From: an uncultured Chloroflexota bacterium
GTDB lineage: Bacteria; Chloroflexota; Anaerolineae; Aggregatilineales; Phototrophicaceae
NCBI GenBank assembly: GCA_937974245.1
Contig: CALJKV010000103.1
Location: forward strand, 66,511-130,510
Direction: 5' to 3'
DNA length: 64,000 nucleotides
The number at the start of each line of letters is the position of its first letter. Positions within the stretch are counted from its first letter, which is position 1. The translations under genes were made by a program, and so were the position numbers. A model generated the notes under the pieces. The model ran no database searches. It saw only the letters and a program-made list of their open reading frames with translations, and was not told the DNA's origin. Shown piece after piece: positions 35,490-44,155 of the stretch.

Positions 35490-36392
35490 CTACCGTCTGA
35501 AGGGCAGTCGCCGTAGTTGAACGATCAGAATACCTGCTCCGGCGATTACCAGCGCCAGAATCGCTTTGGCGTCCAGCGCCTCACCCAGGAAAACCCAGGC
35601 CAGCAGCGGAATTTGAATCAGCATAGTGTTATTAATGAGGCTCGATTCCAACGCAGTCAGGGTACGTAACGTGTGATTCCATAAAGTGAAGGCGAACGCT
35701 GTATTCACCAGTGCCAGCCACGCGATAATCAACCATTCAGTGATAGAGAGTGTCGGTATCCCCTGTGTCGCAATACCCACGACCAGCAACACGCCCGCGC
35801 CGATCCCCATACTCACTGCTGTAATAACCAGTGGAGGGAGTACCCCGCCCCGGTTGATAGCCCGCCCCAGAAGCGTTGACCCGGCATTTGCCAGCACGCC
35901 GCCGCTCACCGCCAGGATTCCGATAATCTGATCCCCGGCCAGCACCGCCGGGTAGAAGTACACTGCCACGCCCACCAGGTACAGCCCCATGCCGCCCCTT
36001 TGCAGAGCAGTAGGGCGCTCCGCCAGCAGTCGAATGCCAAGTAGAGCTACCACCGCTGCCGTACAGGCCAGCAGCAGATTCACCGTTGCGGCGGGCAGCA
36101 GTGCCAGCCCCACGAACTGCGCCCCCTGAGCCACCGTGTACAACAACAGCCCTAACACGATGAGCCGCGTCCAACTCCTGCGCGTTTGCGCTTTCAGCAG
36201 TGTCCGATAATCCGAACGGCGCAGGAAAAACGGCAGCAGGCACAGAAATGCCAGGGTATAACGCAGCCCGGCGAAGGTGAGTGGGGGGATTTCCCGCTGT
36301 AAGCCAATCTTGATGAGTACCCACGAAGTAGACCATAAAAACGCGACGAGGAGCGCCTGCAATACAGCGCGAAGATGAGGTGTCAACCGCAT
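35490..36392 (-). CDS. EamA/DMT-family transporter
   Basis: 300 residues and ten membrane helices in two EamA halves (ALLVAFLWSTSWVLIKIGLQ; WLIIAWLALVNTAFAFTLWN). The motif WSTSWVLIKIGL near residue 20 and LNHTLRT-like WNHTLRTLTALESS near residue 240 are typical for drug/metabolite exporters. AAGGAG lies 7 bases before the ATG. The gene is preceded by a structured leader and an intrinsic terminator that abuts the ribosome site (see entries at 36406 and 36441), so it is probably controlled by RNA-based attenuation. The exported compound is unknown; guanidine or a related metabolite would fit the leader class. Confidence 0.85.
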   Translation of the reverse strand: MRLTPHLRAVLQALLVAFLWSTSWVLIKIGLQREIPPLTFAGLRYTLAFLCLLPFFLRRSDYRTLLKAQTRRSWTRLIVLGLLLYTVAQGAQFVGLALLPAATVNLLLACTAAVVALLGIRLLAERPTALQRGGMGLYLVGVAVYFYPAVLAGDQIIGILAVSGGVLANAGSTLLGRAINRGGVLPPLVITAVSMGIGAGVLLVVGIATQGIPTLSITEWLIIAWLALVNTAFAFTLWNHTLRTLTALESSLINNTMLIQIPLLAWVFLGEALDAKAILALVIAGAGILIVQLRRLPFRR

Positions 36393-36405
36393 AGAACATC
36401 TCCTT

Positions 36406-36443
36406 AAAAAAAGCGGAACAAGTTGAATAACTCAACCTGTCCC
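36406..36443 (-). terminator. Intrinsic terminator acting as attenuator
   Basis: On the minus strand a 12-bp stem (GGGACAGGTTGA with TCAACTTGTTCC, two G-T wobbles, five-base loop) is followed by GC and seven Ts, and the Ts are directly followed by the AAGGAG of the transporter gene. A terminator between a leader and its own coding start is a hallmark of transcription attenuation. Confidence 0.8.
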
Positions 36444-36550
36444 TCCCTGGCTTTTTCGTCTGGAGATGCTTTCCACCCAACATAGAGGCGGTTTTATGTG
36501 GCGCTCGGTTCAGACCTGAATTGCAGCGAATCCCTAGCCACCAACATCGG
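36441..36550 (-). ncRNA. Candidate ykkC-class riboswitch aptamer
   Basis: The leader of the EamA gene carries the blocks of ykkC RNAs in order on the minus strand: a stem arm GGTGGC, then CTAGGG (36532-36537), an internal hairpin, ACCGAG, the closing arm GCGCCAC (36498-36504), and finally ACGAAAAAGCC with GGGAGG (36442-36459). The GTGGC/GCCAC pairing that encloses TAGGG and CCGAG has the ykkC layout. The 3' part departs somewhat from consensus. The class comprises guanidine-I, ppGpp and PRPP sensors, which I cannot separate by eye. Genes behind guanidine-I members are often exporters, as here. Confidence 0.5.
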
Positions 36551-36561
36551 TTGACACGGAG

Positions 36562-36567
36562 ATTATA
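36562..36567 (-). promoter_or_regulatory. Candidate -10 box for the EamA leader
   Basis: A perfect TATAAT on the minus strand, about 12 bases before the start of the candidate riboswitch. The -35 region is weak (TTGTTT at only 15 bases). Together with the aptamer and terminator it accounts for most of the 385-bp gap between 36393 and 36777. Confidence 0.5.
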
Positions 36568-36734
36568 CCACTTCGGAAGAGAAAACAATTCACGGTATGT
36601 AAAGAAATAATGTCCGTAATGTATTCTGTCTTCTCTTGTTTTTCAGGATAGCAGAGCATTCAACAGACAAGCATCATGAGCTTATGCCGGTGCATCGCAT
36701 CGCTTCCCGCCTTTTTCACTGCCCATAGATAGGG

Positions 36735-36740
36735 TATAAT
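36735..36740 (+). promoter_or_regulatory. Candidate -10 box for polX
   Basis: TATAAT, about 38 bases before the polX start, with TTTTCA 16 bases further upstream as a moderate -35. Confidence 0.45.
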
Positions 36741-36777
36741 ATTCACCATAAGACAAACGTTCTAAGGATAGCATGAC

Positions 36778-38544
36778 GTGTCCCTGACCAATCGCGAAAT
36801 TGCCGACATTTTTGAACAAATCGCCGATATGCTTCAGATACGCGGTGATATCATTCACCGTGTGCTTTCTTACCGCCGGGCGGGGGAGACAATCCGCGAA
36901 CTCCCGCGTGATCTGCGCGTGATCGCTAATGAAGGCGGCCTGACCGACCTGCCAAACATTGGCAAAACGCTGGCCGACAAAATCGAAGAAATGCTGGATA
37001 CTGGCAAGCTCGAATTTTTCGATAAGCTGGCGCAGGAAATCCCGCCGGGACTGGTGGATGTGATGCGGATTAACGGTGTTGGCCCCAAAAAGGCCAAGCT
37101 ATTTTGGGAACAGTTGAATATTACCTCGGTGGAGGCTTTAGAAGAAGCTGCCAGAGCGGGCAAACTGCGTGATCTGGCGGGAATGGGCGCGAAAAGCGAG
37201 CAGAAAATCATTGAAGGCATTGAGTCGTTAGGGCGACAGACCGGGCGAACTCCGTTAGGAGTTGCGTTGCCGCTAGCACAGGCCATCCTTGAGCACCTTT
37301 TACAGATGCCTCAGGTCAAACAGGCAACAATTGCCGGCAGCATCCGACGCGGCAGGCCGACGATTGGCGACGTGGACATCCTGGCGGCTGTGGAAAATAT
37401 GGACGATGCCGCACCTATAATGGATGCTTTCGTGAGCATGGAGAGTGTCGCCCGTGTGCTTGGACACGGCCCGACCAAGAGTTCCGTTGAATTGCACAGC
37501 GGTTTGCAGGTTGATTTGCGTATACTGGAACAAGCGCGGTGGGGGACGGCACTCAACTATTTCACCGGTAGCCAGGCCCATAACATCCGCATCCGGGAAC
37601 TCGCGTTGTTGAAGCACATGAGCCTGAACGAACATGCTTTCACGCCGTTGGATGAACTGGGCATCGCGCTGCCGGATGAGCCGAAAATCCTGTGCGCCAG
37701 CGAAGAGGAAGTCTACGCGATGGTAGGTTTACCATTGATTGCACCGGAGCTGCGGGAAGACCTGGGCGAAATTGAGGCGGCCCGCGATAATCGCCTGCCG
37801 GAACTTATCACGCTCAATGACATCCAGGCCGACCTGCACATGCACACGACCTGGAGTGATGGCAAACTCACTGTCCGAGACATGGCCGAGGCCGCCAGAG
37901 CGCGGGGGAGACGTTACATTGTTATCACCGACCACTCACAATATTCGTCTATTGCCAATGGGCTGTCGGTGGAACGTATCGTGCAGCAGCGCGAAGAAGT
38001 GCGGCAGGTGGATGCTGAAATGGGGCCTGATTTCCGGGTGTTTCATGGGGTAGAGATGGACATCCGCACCGATGGCACGCTCGATTATCCGGATGAAGTG
38101 CTGGCGCAATTGGATTTTGTGATTGCATCGCTGCATTTTGGGCTGCGGCAGGAACGGGCGATCATTACCGATCGGCTGCTCAACGCTATCCGTAACCCGC
38201 ACGTGGATATGATCGGTCACCCACGCGGCCAGCTTATCCCCGAGCGCGAACCGGCAGATCTCGACATGGATGCCGTACTCGAAGCGGCCTTCCGCCACGG
38301 GGTCGCCCTGGAAATCAACAGTAATCCGCGTCGCCTCGATCTCGAAGCCCAGTACGCCCGCCGGGCGATGGAAATTGGCGGGATTCCATTGGCAATCAAC
38401 ACTGACGCCCACAGCGCCGAGCAGATGGATTTGCACATTTACGGCATCATCACAGCGCGGCGTGGCTGGGTTGAGCCGGATACCGTCATCAATACCTGGC
38501 CGGTGGAACGTTTCGTTGAGTGGATTCAAAGCCGGGGGAGATAA
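36778..38544 (+). CDS. polX: DNA polymerase X with PHP domain
   Basis: 588 residues, GTG start with AAGGA about 11 bases upstream. N-terminal 8-kDa and helix-hairpin-helix region (DLPNIGKTLADKIEEML, INGVGPKKAKLFWEQL), polymerase palm with GSIRRGRPTIGDVDILAAVE near residue 187 (catalytic DxD) and LQVDLRIL for the third Asp, then a PHP domain with the full metal set: DLHMHTTWSDGK, ITDHSQYSS, GVEMDIRTDG, GHPRGQLI and NTDAHS. PolX fills short gaps in repair; the PHP domain gives a 3'-5' exonuclease or AP-processing activity in studied members. Followed by the SH3 gene at 5 bp. Confidence 0.95.
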   Translation: MSLTNREIADIFEQIADMLQIRGDIIHRVLSYRRAGETIRELPRDLRVIANEGGLTDLPNIGKTLADKIEEMLDTGKLEFFDKLAQEIPPGLVDVMRINGVGPKKAKLFWEQLNITSVEALEEAARAGKLRDLAGMGAKSEQKIIEGIESLGRQTGRTPLGVALPLAQAILEHLLQMPQVKQATIAGSIRRGRPTIGDVDILAAVENMDDAAPIMDAFVSMESVARVLGHGPTKSSVELHSGLQVDLRILEQARWGTALNYFTGSQAHNIRIRELALLKHMSLNEHAFTPLDELGIALPDEPKILCASEEEVYAMVGLPLIAPELREDLGEIEAARDNRLPELITLNDIQADLHMHTTWSDGKLTVRDMAEAARARGRRYIVITDHSQYSSIANGLSVERIVQQREEVRQVDAEMGPDFRVFHGVEMDIRTDGTLDYPDEVLAQLDFVIASLHFGLRQERAIITDRLLNAIRNPHVDMIGHPRGQLIPEREPADLDMDAVLEAAFRHGVALEINSNPRRLDLEAQYARRAMEIGGIPLAINTDAHSAEQMDLHIYGIITARRGWVEPDTVINTWPVERFVEWIQSRGR

Positions 38545-38549
38545 TTATC

Positions 38550-39311
38550 ATGCCAGACCCAAACCCTGGGAGTTTACCCGACCACGACCACGAGCCGGAT
38601 ACACGCCCGGTGCCACCGCCCAGCCTGCCGGAAATGCCGGATACCCAGGTCACACGGCAGCAGCAACCGGCGGATCGCACTCGCGTTTTGCGGCCCGGAA
38701 AGCCTTCCTACCAGGTGCTGGACAAACCAAAGCGAGGCCACCCGCGTTCTAATCCTTATCCGGGGCATTCTCGGCGAGAAAACCCAATGGCTGTTCCGTT
38801 GTGGTCGGTAGCGCTCATGCTGATGGCAGTCGCGGCTGTGGTCGTGGTGATAATCGGGGTGATTGTGATTTTGGGCGGCACGCCGGCACTGGAAAAACCG
38901 CCTCGTGTAATGATCCTGACGGCGGTGCTGACTCCGGATGAGGCCGGCGATAACTTCAGTGTGCTGGCTTCGGCCACGATTCCAGCGCAGTACAATAGCT
39001 CCCCCGCGGCGCCGCTGGCGTTGCAGGGGCCAACCCTCGCTCCTGTGGCGATCACGCCAACTCTGGAAAGTATCGGGATTGGTAAGAATGTGCTGGTGAC
39101 GGCGGAGGGCGCTGGTTTGAATATACGCTCACTGCCAGGGACGATTGATACGGCAATTCTGTTTGTAGCGCCCCCCGGCCAATCCTTTGTTATTGCTGAT
39201 GGCCCGTTGCAGGCTGATGGCCTTACATGGTGGAAAGTGCAGAATCCGATAGATGCTACTCAGTCCGGTTGGGCGGCGGCGGCGTTTCTGGAAGTTGTAC
39301 CCGGTTCTTAA
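38550..39311 (+). CDS. Membrane protein with bacterial SH3 domain
   Basis: About 253 residues. A Pro/Asp/His-rich cytoplasmic tail of about 85 residues, one membrane helix near residues 90-117 (ALMLMAVAAVVVVIIGVIVI), a low-complexity Ala/Pro stretch, and a C-terminal SH3b domain (VLVTAEGAGLNIRSLPGTID with GLTWWKVQNPIDATQSGWAA). Such domains bind peptidoglycan or proteins outside the cell. ATG with GGGGGAG 9 bases upstream. It lies between polX and ligA, 16 bp before the latter, perhaps only by co-transcription. Confidence 0.8.
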   Translation: MPDPNPGSLPDHDHEPDTRPVPPPSLPEMPDTQVTRQQQPADRTRVLRPGKPSYQVLDKPKRGHPRSNPYPGHSRRENPMAVPLWSVALMLMAVAAVVVVIIGVIVILGGTPALEKPPRVMILTAVLTPDEAGDNFSVLASATIPAQYNSSPAAPLALQGPTLAPVAITPTLESIGIGKNVLVTAEGAGLNIRSLPGTIDTAILFVAPPGQSFVIADGPLQADGLTWWKVQNPIDATQSGWAAAAFLEVVPGS

Positions 39312-39327
39312 TGAGGGATAACAAGCG

Positions 39328-41616
39328 ATGACTGACGACCTTGCCCGGCGGGCGGCTGCCCTGCGTGACCAACTCAGCGAGCATATTTATCGTTATAACG
39401 TGCTTAATGCGCCTGTGATTACCGACGCCGAATATGACCGCTTGTATCACGAATTGGTGGACCTGGAAGCCGAACACCCGGAACTTGTAACGCCTGACTC
39501 TCCTACGCAGCGGGCTGGTAGCGACCTGTCTGAGGATTTCCCCAAAGTGCCACATGCTGCCCCAATTCTGAGTCTCGCAAATGCTTTTAGCGAGGAAGAC
39601 CTATGGGCATGGGAAGAACGCAATCTGAAACTTCTGCCGCCAGATACCCAGCTCGCTTACACACTGGAACCCAAACTCGATGGTCTGACTATTGTTATCA
39701 CCTACGAGAAAGGTGTGTTGGTGCGGGCGGCGACACGGGGTAACGGCGAGGTGGGTGATGATGTGACCCCCAATGTCCGCACGATTCGCTCCGTGCCGCT
39801 GCGAATCCCGGCCAGTCCCGACGGGCCACCCGCCCCGGAACGGCTGGTTGTGCGCGGCGAAGTGCTGTTCCACAAGGATGATTTCCAGGCACTCAACCGC
39901 ACGCAGGAAGCCGAAGGCCTGCCGCGTTATGTCAATGCCCGCAATACGGCATCCGGCACCCTCAAACAGAAGGACTCGCGCATCACCGCGGGCCGCCCAC
40001 TGACGGCCTATATCTACCAGATTGTTGAGTCGGTGGGCGTGGTGTGGGATAAACAGTGGGATATATTGGGATATTTGCGGGGTTTGGGTTTTAAGACACC
40101 CCCTGGCGCGGGATATTATCCCACTTTATCCGACATTATCCCACAATTACCCACATGGGAATCCCACAGAGACGATTTGCCATTCGAGATTGATGGTGTA
40201 GTGGTTAAGGTCAACGATCTGCGTGTGGTGGCGGAACTGGGTGTCGTTGGTAAAGATCCACGCGGCGCGACCGCTTACAAATTCCCCTCGCAGGAGATGA
40301 CCACCCGCCTGACGGGTGTCACGATCAATGTTGGGCGCACTGGCAAAGTCACGCCGACTGCGCAGCTTGAACCGGTCTTTGTGGGGGGCGTCACAGTGGT
40401 GAACGCTAGTCTGCACAATTACGACCAGGTGGCGAAGCTGGACGTGCGCCTGGGCGATATGGTAATTATCAAACGTTCCGGCGATGTAATCCCGTATGTG
40501 ATTGGCCCGGTAACTGGGGCGCGGGATGGTTCGGAGCAGCCGATTTTGCCCCCGGAAACCTGCCCATTCTCTGGCGATGCTATTATCCAACCGGAAGGCG
40601 CGGTGGATTATTTCTGCCCGAATCCTCTTTGCCCGGAGCGCGTGTTCCGCAGTATTGAGTTTTTCGTTTCTCGCAGCGCAATGGACATTGAAGGGATGGG
40701 GCCGCAGACTGTCAAGACGTTGATCGAACAGGGAATCATCACCGACGAAAGCGACATTTTCTATCTTCAGGCCGAACCGTTATTAGAACTGGAAGGGTTT
40801 GCCGAAAAGAAGGTTGAGAACCTGCTGGCATCAATTGAAGCGGCCAAGCATCGCCCGCTGGCGCAGTTCCTCGCGTCGCTGGGAATAGACGGCGTGGGCA
40901 GCACTGTCGCCGGGTTGCTCGCCGACCATTTCGGCAGTGTCGAGGTACTCACTGCGACGGCACGTGCTGTCCGCGAGGCTGAGAATGCCTGTATCGTTGC
41001 GGCTAAACCGCTTATCGAGGCCGCTGGGCAGATTTCCTCCGGGGATCGGGATGATTTAGAGCGTGGGTTAAACCGAATCCGGCATCCCCTGGTGGAGCTC
41101 GCGCCGCGTTACCTGGGGACAGAAGAATTCAAAGATCGCCTGGCGCGTGCCATCAACCCATTACTGGAAACCCACCCGTTCAGTGCCGCTGTTCTGGATG
41201 ACCTGACCTCCGCGCTGAAGCAACTGATTGGGGCAGCGGAAAAACTCCTGACGATTGAAGGGTTGGGGCCAGTGCTGGTGGGTAACATTGTGGGCTGGTT
41301 CGCTGATGACTTCCACCAGCGAATCCTAGAGAAAATGCGGGCGGCGGGTGTGCGCATGGAGGCCGCAGCGAAGGTCCTGACCGGCGATTCGTTGGCCGGA
41401 CTGACGTTTGTCCTGACCGGGACGCTGCCCACACTGAGCCGCGAGGAAGCTGGTGCCTTGATTGAGGCACACGGCGGCAAAGTGACCGGAAGCGTGAGTA
41501 AGAAGACCAGCTATGTTTTGCTGGGGGAGTCGCCCGGCAGCAAGGCGAATAAGGCGCGGCAATTGGGTATCCCCATGATTAGCGAAGACGATCTAAGACA
41601 AATGGTAGACGGCTGA
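39328..41616 (+). CDS. ligA: NAD-dependent DNA ligase
   Basis: 762 residues, clearly longer than the usual 660-700. Domains in order: Ia (YNVLNAPVITDAEYDRLYHE), adenylation with catalytic Lys in LEPKLDGLTIVI near residue 115, OB fold, a zinc finger (ETCPFSGDAIIQPEG with FCPNPLCPERVF) and helix-hairpin-helix, and a C-terminal BRCT (LAGLTFVLTGTLPTLSREEA). Two oddities: the zinc finger has only three of four cysteines (CPFS where CPxC is usual), and about 80 extra residues lie within the HhH region (roughly 546-629). It seals nicks in replication and repair. Confidence 0.96.
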   Translation: MTDDLARRAAALRDQLSEHIYRYNVLNAPVITDAEYDRLYHELVDLEAEHPELVTPDSPTQRAGSDLSEDFPKVPHAAPILSLANAFSEEDLWAWEERNLKLLPPDTQLAYTLEPKLDGLTIVITYEKGVLVRAATRGNGEVGDDVTPNVRTIRSVPLRIPASPDGPPAPERLVVRGEVLFHKDDFQALNRTQEAEGLPRYVNARNTASGTLKQKDSRITAGRPLTAYIYQIVESVGVVWDKQWDILGYLRGLGFKTPPGAGYYPTLSDIIPQLPTWESHRDDLPFEIDGVVVKVNDLRVVAELGVVGKDPRGATAYKFPSQEMTTRLTGVTINVGRTGKVTPTAQLEPVFVGGVTVVNASLHNYDQVAKLDVRLGDMVIIKRSGDVIPYVIGPVTGARDGSEQPILPPETCPFSGDAIIQPEGAVDYFCPNPLCPERVFRSIEFFVSRSAMDIEGMGPQTVKTLIEQGIITDESDIFYLQAEPLLELEGFAEKKVENLLASIEAAKHRPLAQFLASLGIDGVGSTVAGLLADHFGSVEVLTATARAVREAENACIVAAKPLIEAAGQISSGDRDDLERGLNRIRHPLVELAPRYLGTEEFKDRLARAINPLLETHPFSAAVLDDLTSALKQLIGAAEKLLTIEGLGPVLVGNIVGWFADDFHQRILEKMRAAGVRMEAAAKVLTGDSLAGLTFVLTGTLPTLSREEAGALIEAHGGKVTGSVSKKTSYVLLGESPGSKANKARQLGIPMISEDDLRQMVDG

Positions 41617-41742
41617 CTCCCGACCATCTCGTACTGACCGCCTCTTGTAACTGTTTCTATGGAAGACTATGATTCCCCATGTGTCTGAAGTGCTTTTGTC
41701 GAATAAAACCGAGAGGACTTGTGGTGGCTCGCCACTTTCACT

Positions 41743-42489
41743 ATGGACGAAAATCTGTCAAGTCTCATTACCTTCGCTTTAGTTGGTTTGATAGCTCAAC
41801 TGATTGATGGCAGCCTGGGCATGGCCTATGGAGTCAGTTCGACTACATTTTTACTGAGTCTGGGTATACCCCCCGCGCTTGCCAGCGCCAGTGTGCATAC
41901 CGCCGAAGTGCTGACGACTGCTGTTTCCGGTGTCTCGCATTTTCGGCTCGGCAACATTAACGCCTCACTTTTTAGGCGGTTGGTCATTCCGGGCGCAATT
42001 GGCGGTTTCCTGGGGGCGTATATCCTCACGGCTGTGCCGGGCGATACCATTAAGCCATATATCACGCTGTATTTGCTGTTGATGGGGCTGTTCATCATCT
42101 GGAAAGCGTTCCAGAAATACAACGAAGCCACGCGAATGCATAAGCGGATCGTTCCGCTGGCGCTGGTGGGTGGGATTTTTGATGCTATTGGCGGCGGCGG
42201 ATGGGGGCCGATTGTCACCTCAACCCTGGTAGCATCCGGGCACAGCCCACGTTATGTCATCGGCTCTGTGAATGCGGCTGAATTTTTCGTGACAATTGTG
42301 CAGGCTGCAACGTTTCTCACCATCCTGGGGACGGCACACTGGATCGCTGTGTTGGGTTTGATTATTGGCGGTGTCCCGGCAGCGCCATTTGCTGCTTACC
42401 TGACAGGGCGCATCTCGCCGCGCCGGTTGATGCTGCTGGTAGGCCTACTGATCGTCACGTTGAGCATTCGCAACATGCTGGTTGGTTAG
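41743..42489 (+). CDS. TauE/SafE-family (TSUP) permease
   Basis: 248 residues, about seven or eight membrane helices. LIAQLIDGSLGMAYGVSSTT at the start and ALVGGIFDAIGGGGWGPIVT in the middle are the two repeated glycine-rich signatures of the family, which moves sulfite, sulfoacetate or related anions. The substrate is not decided. I use the ATG at 41743; a TTG at 41719 has a nearby AGAGGA but at only three bases. It follows ligA by about 125 bp. Confidence 0.85.
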   Translation: MDENLSSLITFALVGLIAQLIDGSLGMAYGVSSTTFLLSLGIPPALASASVHTAEVLTTAVSGVSHFRLGNINASLFRRLVIPGAIGGFLGAYILTAVPGDTIKPYITLYLLLMGLFIIWKAFQKYNEATRMHKRIVPLALVGGIFDAIGGGGWGPIVTSTLVASGHSPRYVIGSVNAAEFFVTIVQAATFLTILGTAHWIAVLGLIIGGVPAAPFAAYLTGRISPRRLMLLVGLLIVTLSIRNMLVG

Positions 42490-42605
42490 TAACACCCATT
42501 CGAAAACGTTGCTGTTTTCATCACCTCTGGAGAGGATATGTCCTGGTATTCCCAAAGCCAGGGATCTATTATTGTTGTCATAACATATATACCAAAGGCA
42601 TACCC

Positions 42606-43829
42606 ATGACCGGAACAGTTGTCGCTAAAAAAGGCCGTGAAAAGCCGATAATCCAGCAGCACCCCTGGATATTTTCGGGCGCGATTGAGAAATTGCAAGG
42701 AAATCCTACACCCGGTGACATCGTGACGGTGGTTTCGTATGATAACCGTTTCCTGGCGCGGGGCTACTGGAATCCGAAGTCGCAGATTCAGGTGCGGATT
42801 CTGACCTGGCAGGATGAACCCATTGACGAGAGCTGGTGGCAGGGGATGCTGGCACGGGCTATTGCGGGGCGGGCGACCCTGAATACGCGCATTGAGCGTG
42901 ACGGTGCTGCTGTCGCTTATCGCCTGGTGAATGCCGAAAGTGACTATTTGCCAGGTTTGATCGTGGATCGTTACCATGATTGGCTGGTGATGCAATCCCT
43001 CACTCTGGGAATCGAGGTGCGCAAGCCAATGATTGCCGACGTTCTGGCAGAACTGGTGAAACCGGCAGGGATTTACGAACGCAGCGACGTGGACGTGCGC
43101 GGCAAGGAGGGGCTCAAGGCGGCAGTTGGCGGGTTATGGGGGGAAGTTCCCCCGGCGCTCATTCCGATTGAGGAAACCAGTCATTTTTACGTGGACGTAC
43201 ATAGCGGCCACAAGACCGGGTTTTATCTCGATCAGCGTGAGAATCGGCGCATTCTTTTTGACCTAATTAATCAGGATCTCTCTGACGAGTGCCGCCTGCT
43301 CAACCTGTTCAGCTATACCGGTGGCTTTGGCCTGACAGGGCTGGCGGCGGGGGGCGTCCATGCGGTCAATGTGGACTCATCACTGGATGCGTTAGAACTG
43401 GCGGAGAAAAGCATCACACTTAATCCCTTCCGGGAGCAGCACCACGGTGAAAGCTGGGAGTTCATTCAGGCCGATGCTTTTGACTACCTGCATGACGCGC
43501 TTGATCGCCATGAGCAATTCGACATTGTGGTGAGTGACCCACCCAAGTTCGCCCACAACAAGCAGCAGGTCGAGCGGGCGGCGCGGGGCTACAAAGACCT
43601 GAACCTGAATGCTTTCAAGCTTATCAAGTCGGGCGGCTACCTGATAACGTTCTCGTGTTCTGGGGCAATCAGTGCCGACCTGTTTCAGAAAATCGTATTT
43701 GGCGCGCTGGCTGATACCGGGCGGCAGGCGCAGATTCTGCGGCATCTTGGCCCTGGAGACGATCATCCGGCGGCGCTCACCTTCCCGGAAGGTTCGTACC
43801 TGAAAGGGCTGCTGCTGCGGGTGTATTGA
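42606..43829 (+). CDS. RlmI-like rRNA cytosine-5 methyltransferase
   Basis: 407 residues. A PUA-type RNA-binding domain at the N-terminus (KGREKPIIQQHPWIFSGAI), a linker with YLPGLIVDRYHDWLVMQSL, then a SAM-dependent methyltransferase: the SAM loop LLNLFSYTGGFGLTGLAAGG near residue 233, FIQADAFDYL, and the catalytic VVSDPPKFAHNKQQVERA near residue 305 with the later FSCSGAIS, whose Cys is expected to be the nucleophile. Related E. coli RlmI makes m5C1962 in 23S rRNA; the exact target here is not verified. Confidence 0.85.
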   Translation: MTGTVVAKKGREKPIIQQHPWIFSGAIEKLQGNPTPGDIVTVVSYDNRFLARGYWNPKSQIQVRILTWQDEPIDESWWQGMLARAIAGRATLNTRIERDGAAVAYRLVNAESDYLPGLIVDRYHDWLVMQSLTLGIEVRKPMIADVLAELVKPAGIYERSDVDVRGKEGLKAAVGGLWGEVPPALIPIEETSHFYVDVHSGHKTGFYLDQRENRRILFDLINQDLSDECRLLNLFSYTGGFGLTGLAAGGVHAVNVDSSLDALELAEKSITLNPFREQHHGESWEFIQADAFDYLHDALDRHEQFDIVVSDPPKFAHNKQQVERAARGYKDLNLNAFKLIKSGGYLITFSCSGAISADLFQKIVFGALADTGRQAQILRHLGPGDDHPAALTFPEGSYLKGLLLRVY

Positions 43830-43861
43830 ATACCTTGCTTGGACCGGGCATATATTGAGTA

Positions 43862-43890
43862 TTGACGGACACCGCCTCACCTACTACAAT
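43862..43890 (+). promoter_or_regulatory. Promoter of the tRNA pair
   Basis: TTGACG and TACAAT separated by exactly 17 bases, 11 bases before the first tRNA. A clear sigma-70-like promoter. Confidence 0.7.
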
Positions 43891-43901
43891 GCTTGTCATA
43901 T

Positions 43902-43973
<72 letters not shown>

Positions 43974-43982
43974 CTTGGTTGC

Positions 43983-44056
43983 GGTGATATAGCTCAGCCG
44001 GTTAGAGCGGTTCACTCATAATGAACAGGTCGTAGGTTCGAGTCCTACTATCACCA
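43983..44056 (+). tRNA. tRNA with CAT anticodon (elongator Met, or Ile2 with lysidine)
   Basis: Cloverleaf with acceptor GGTGATA/TATCACC, D arm TAGCTCAGCCGGTTAGAGC, anticodon stem GTTCA/TGAAC around loop CTCATAA, and T arm GTAGG-TTCGAGT-CCTAC. The anticodon reads CAT. Without three G-C pairs in the anticodon stem it is not an initiator. A T-arm like that of B. subtilis tRNA-Ile2 makes a lysidine-modified Ile2 possible, so Met versus Ile is undecided. It lies 9 bp after the initiator tRNA and is co-transcribed with it. Confidence 0.9.
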
Positions 44057-44060
44057 CAAT

Positions 44061-44091
44061 AAGAGTCTCGATAAGGGGCTCTTTTTGTTTT
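44061..44091 (+). terminator. Terminator of the tRNA transcript
   Basis: A short stem AAGAGTC against GGCTCTT (one T-G wobble) followed by TTTTGTTTT, five bases after the last tRNA. Confidence 0.7.
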
Positions 44092-44155
44092 CATATTTAC
44101 ATGTGAATCACCGACCGTATATCATTGTAGCTAAAGCCATAAGGTTCACATAAAT

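Noticed and set aside
36400..36550. Alternative reading of the EamA leader as a T-box (TGGGTGG) or SAM riboswitch
   Set aside because: The TGGGTGG stretch is about 55 bases from the terminator instead of overlapping its 5' arm, and the SAM-I core sequences are absent.
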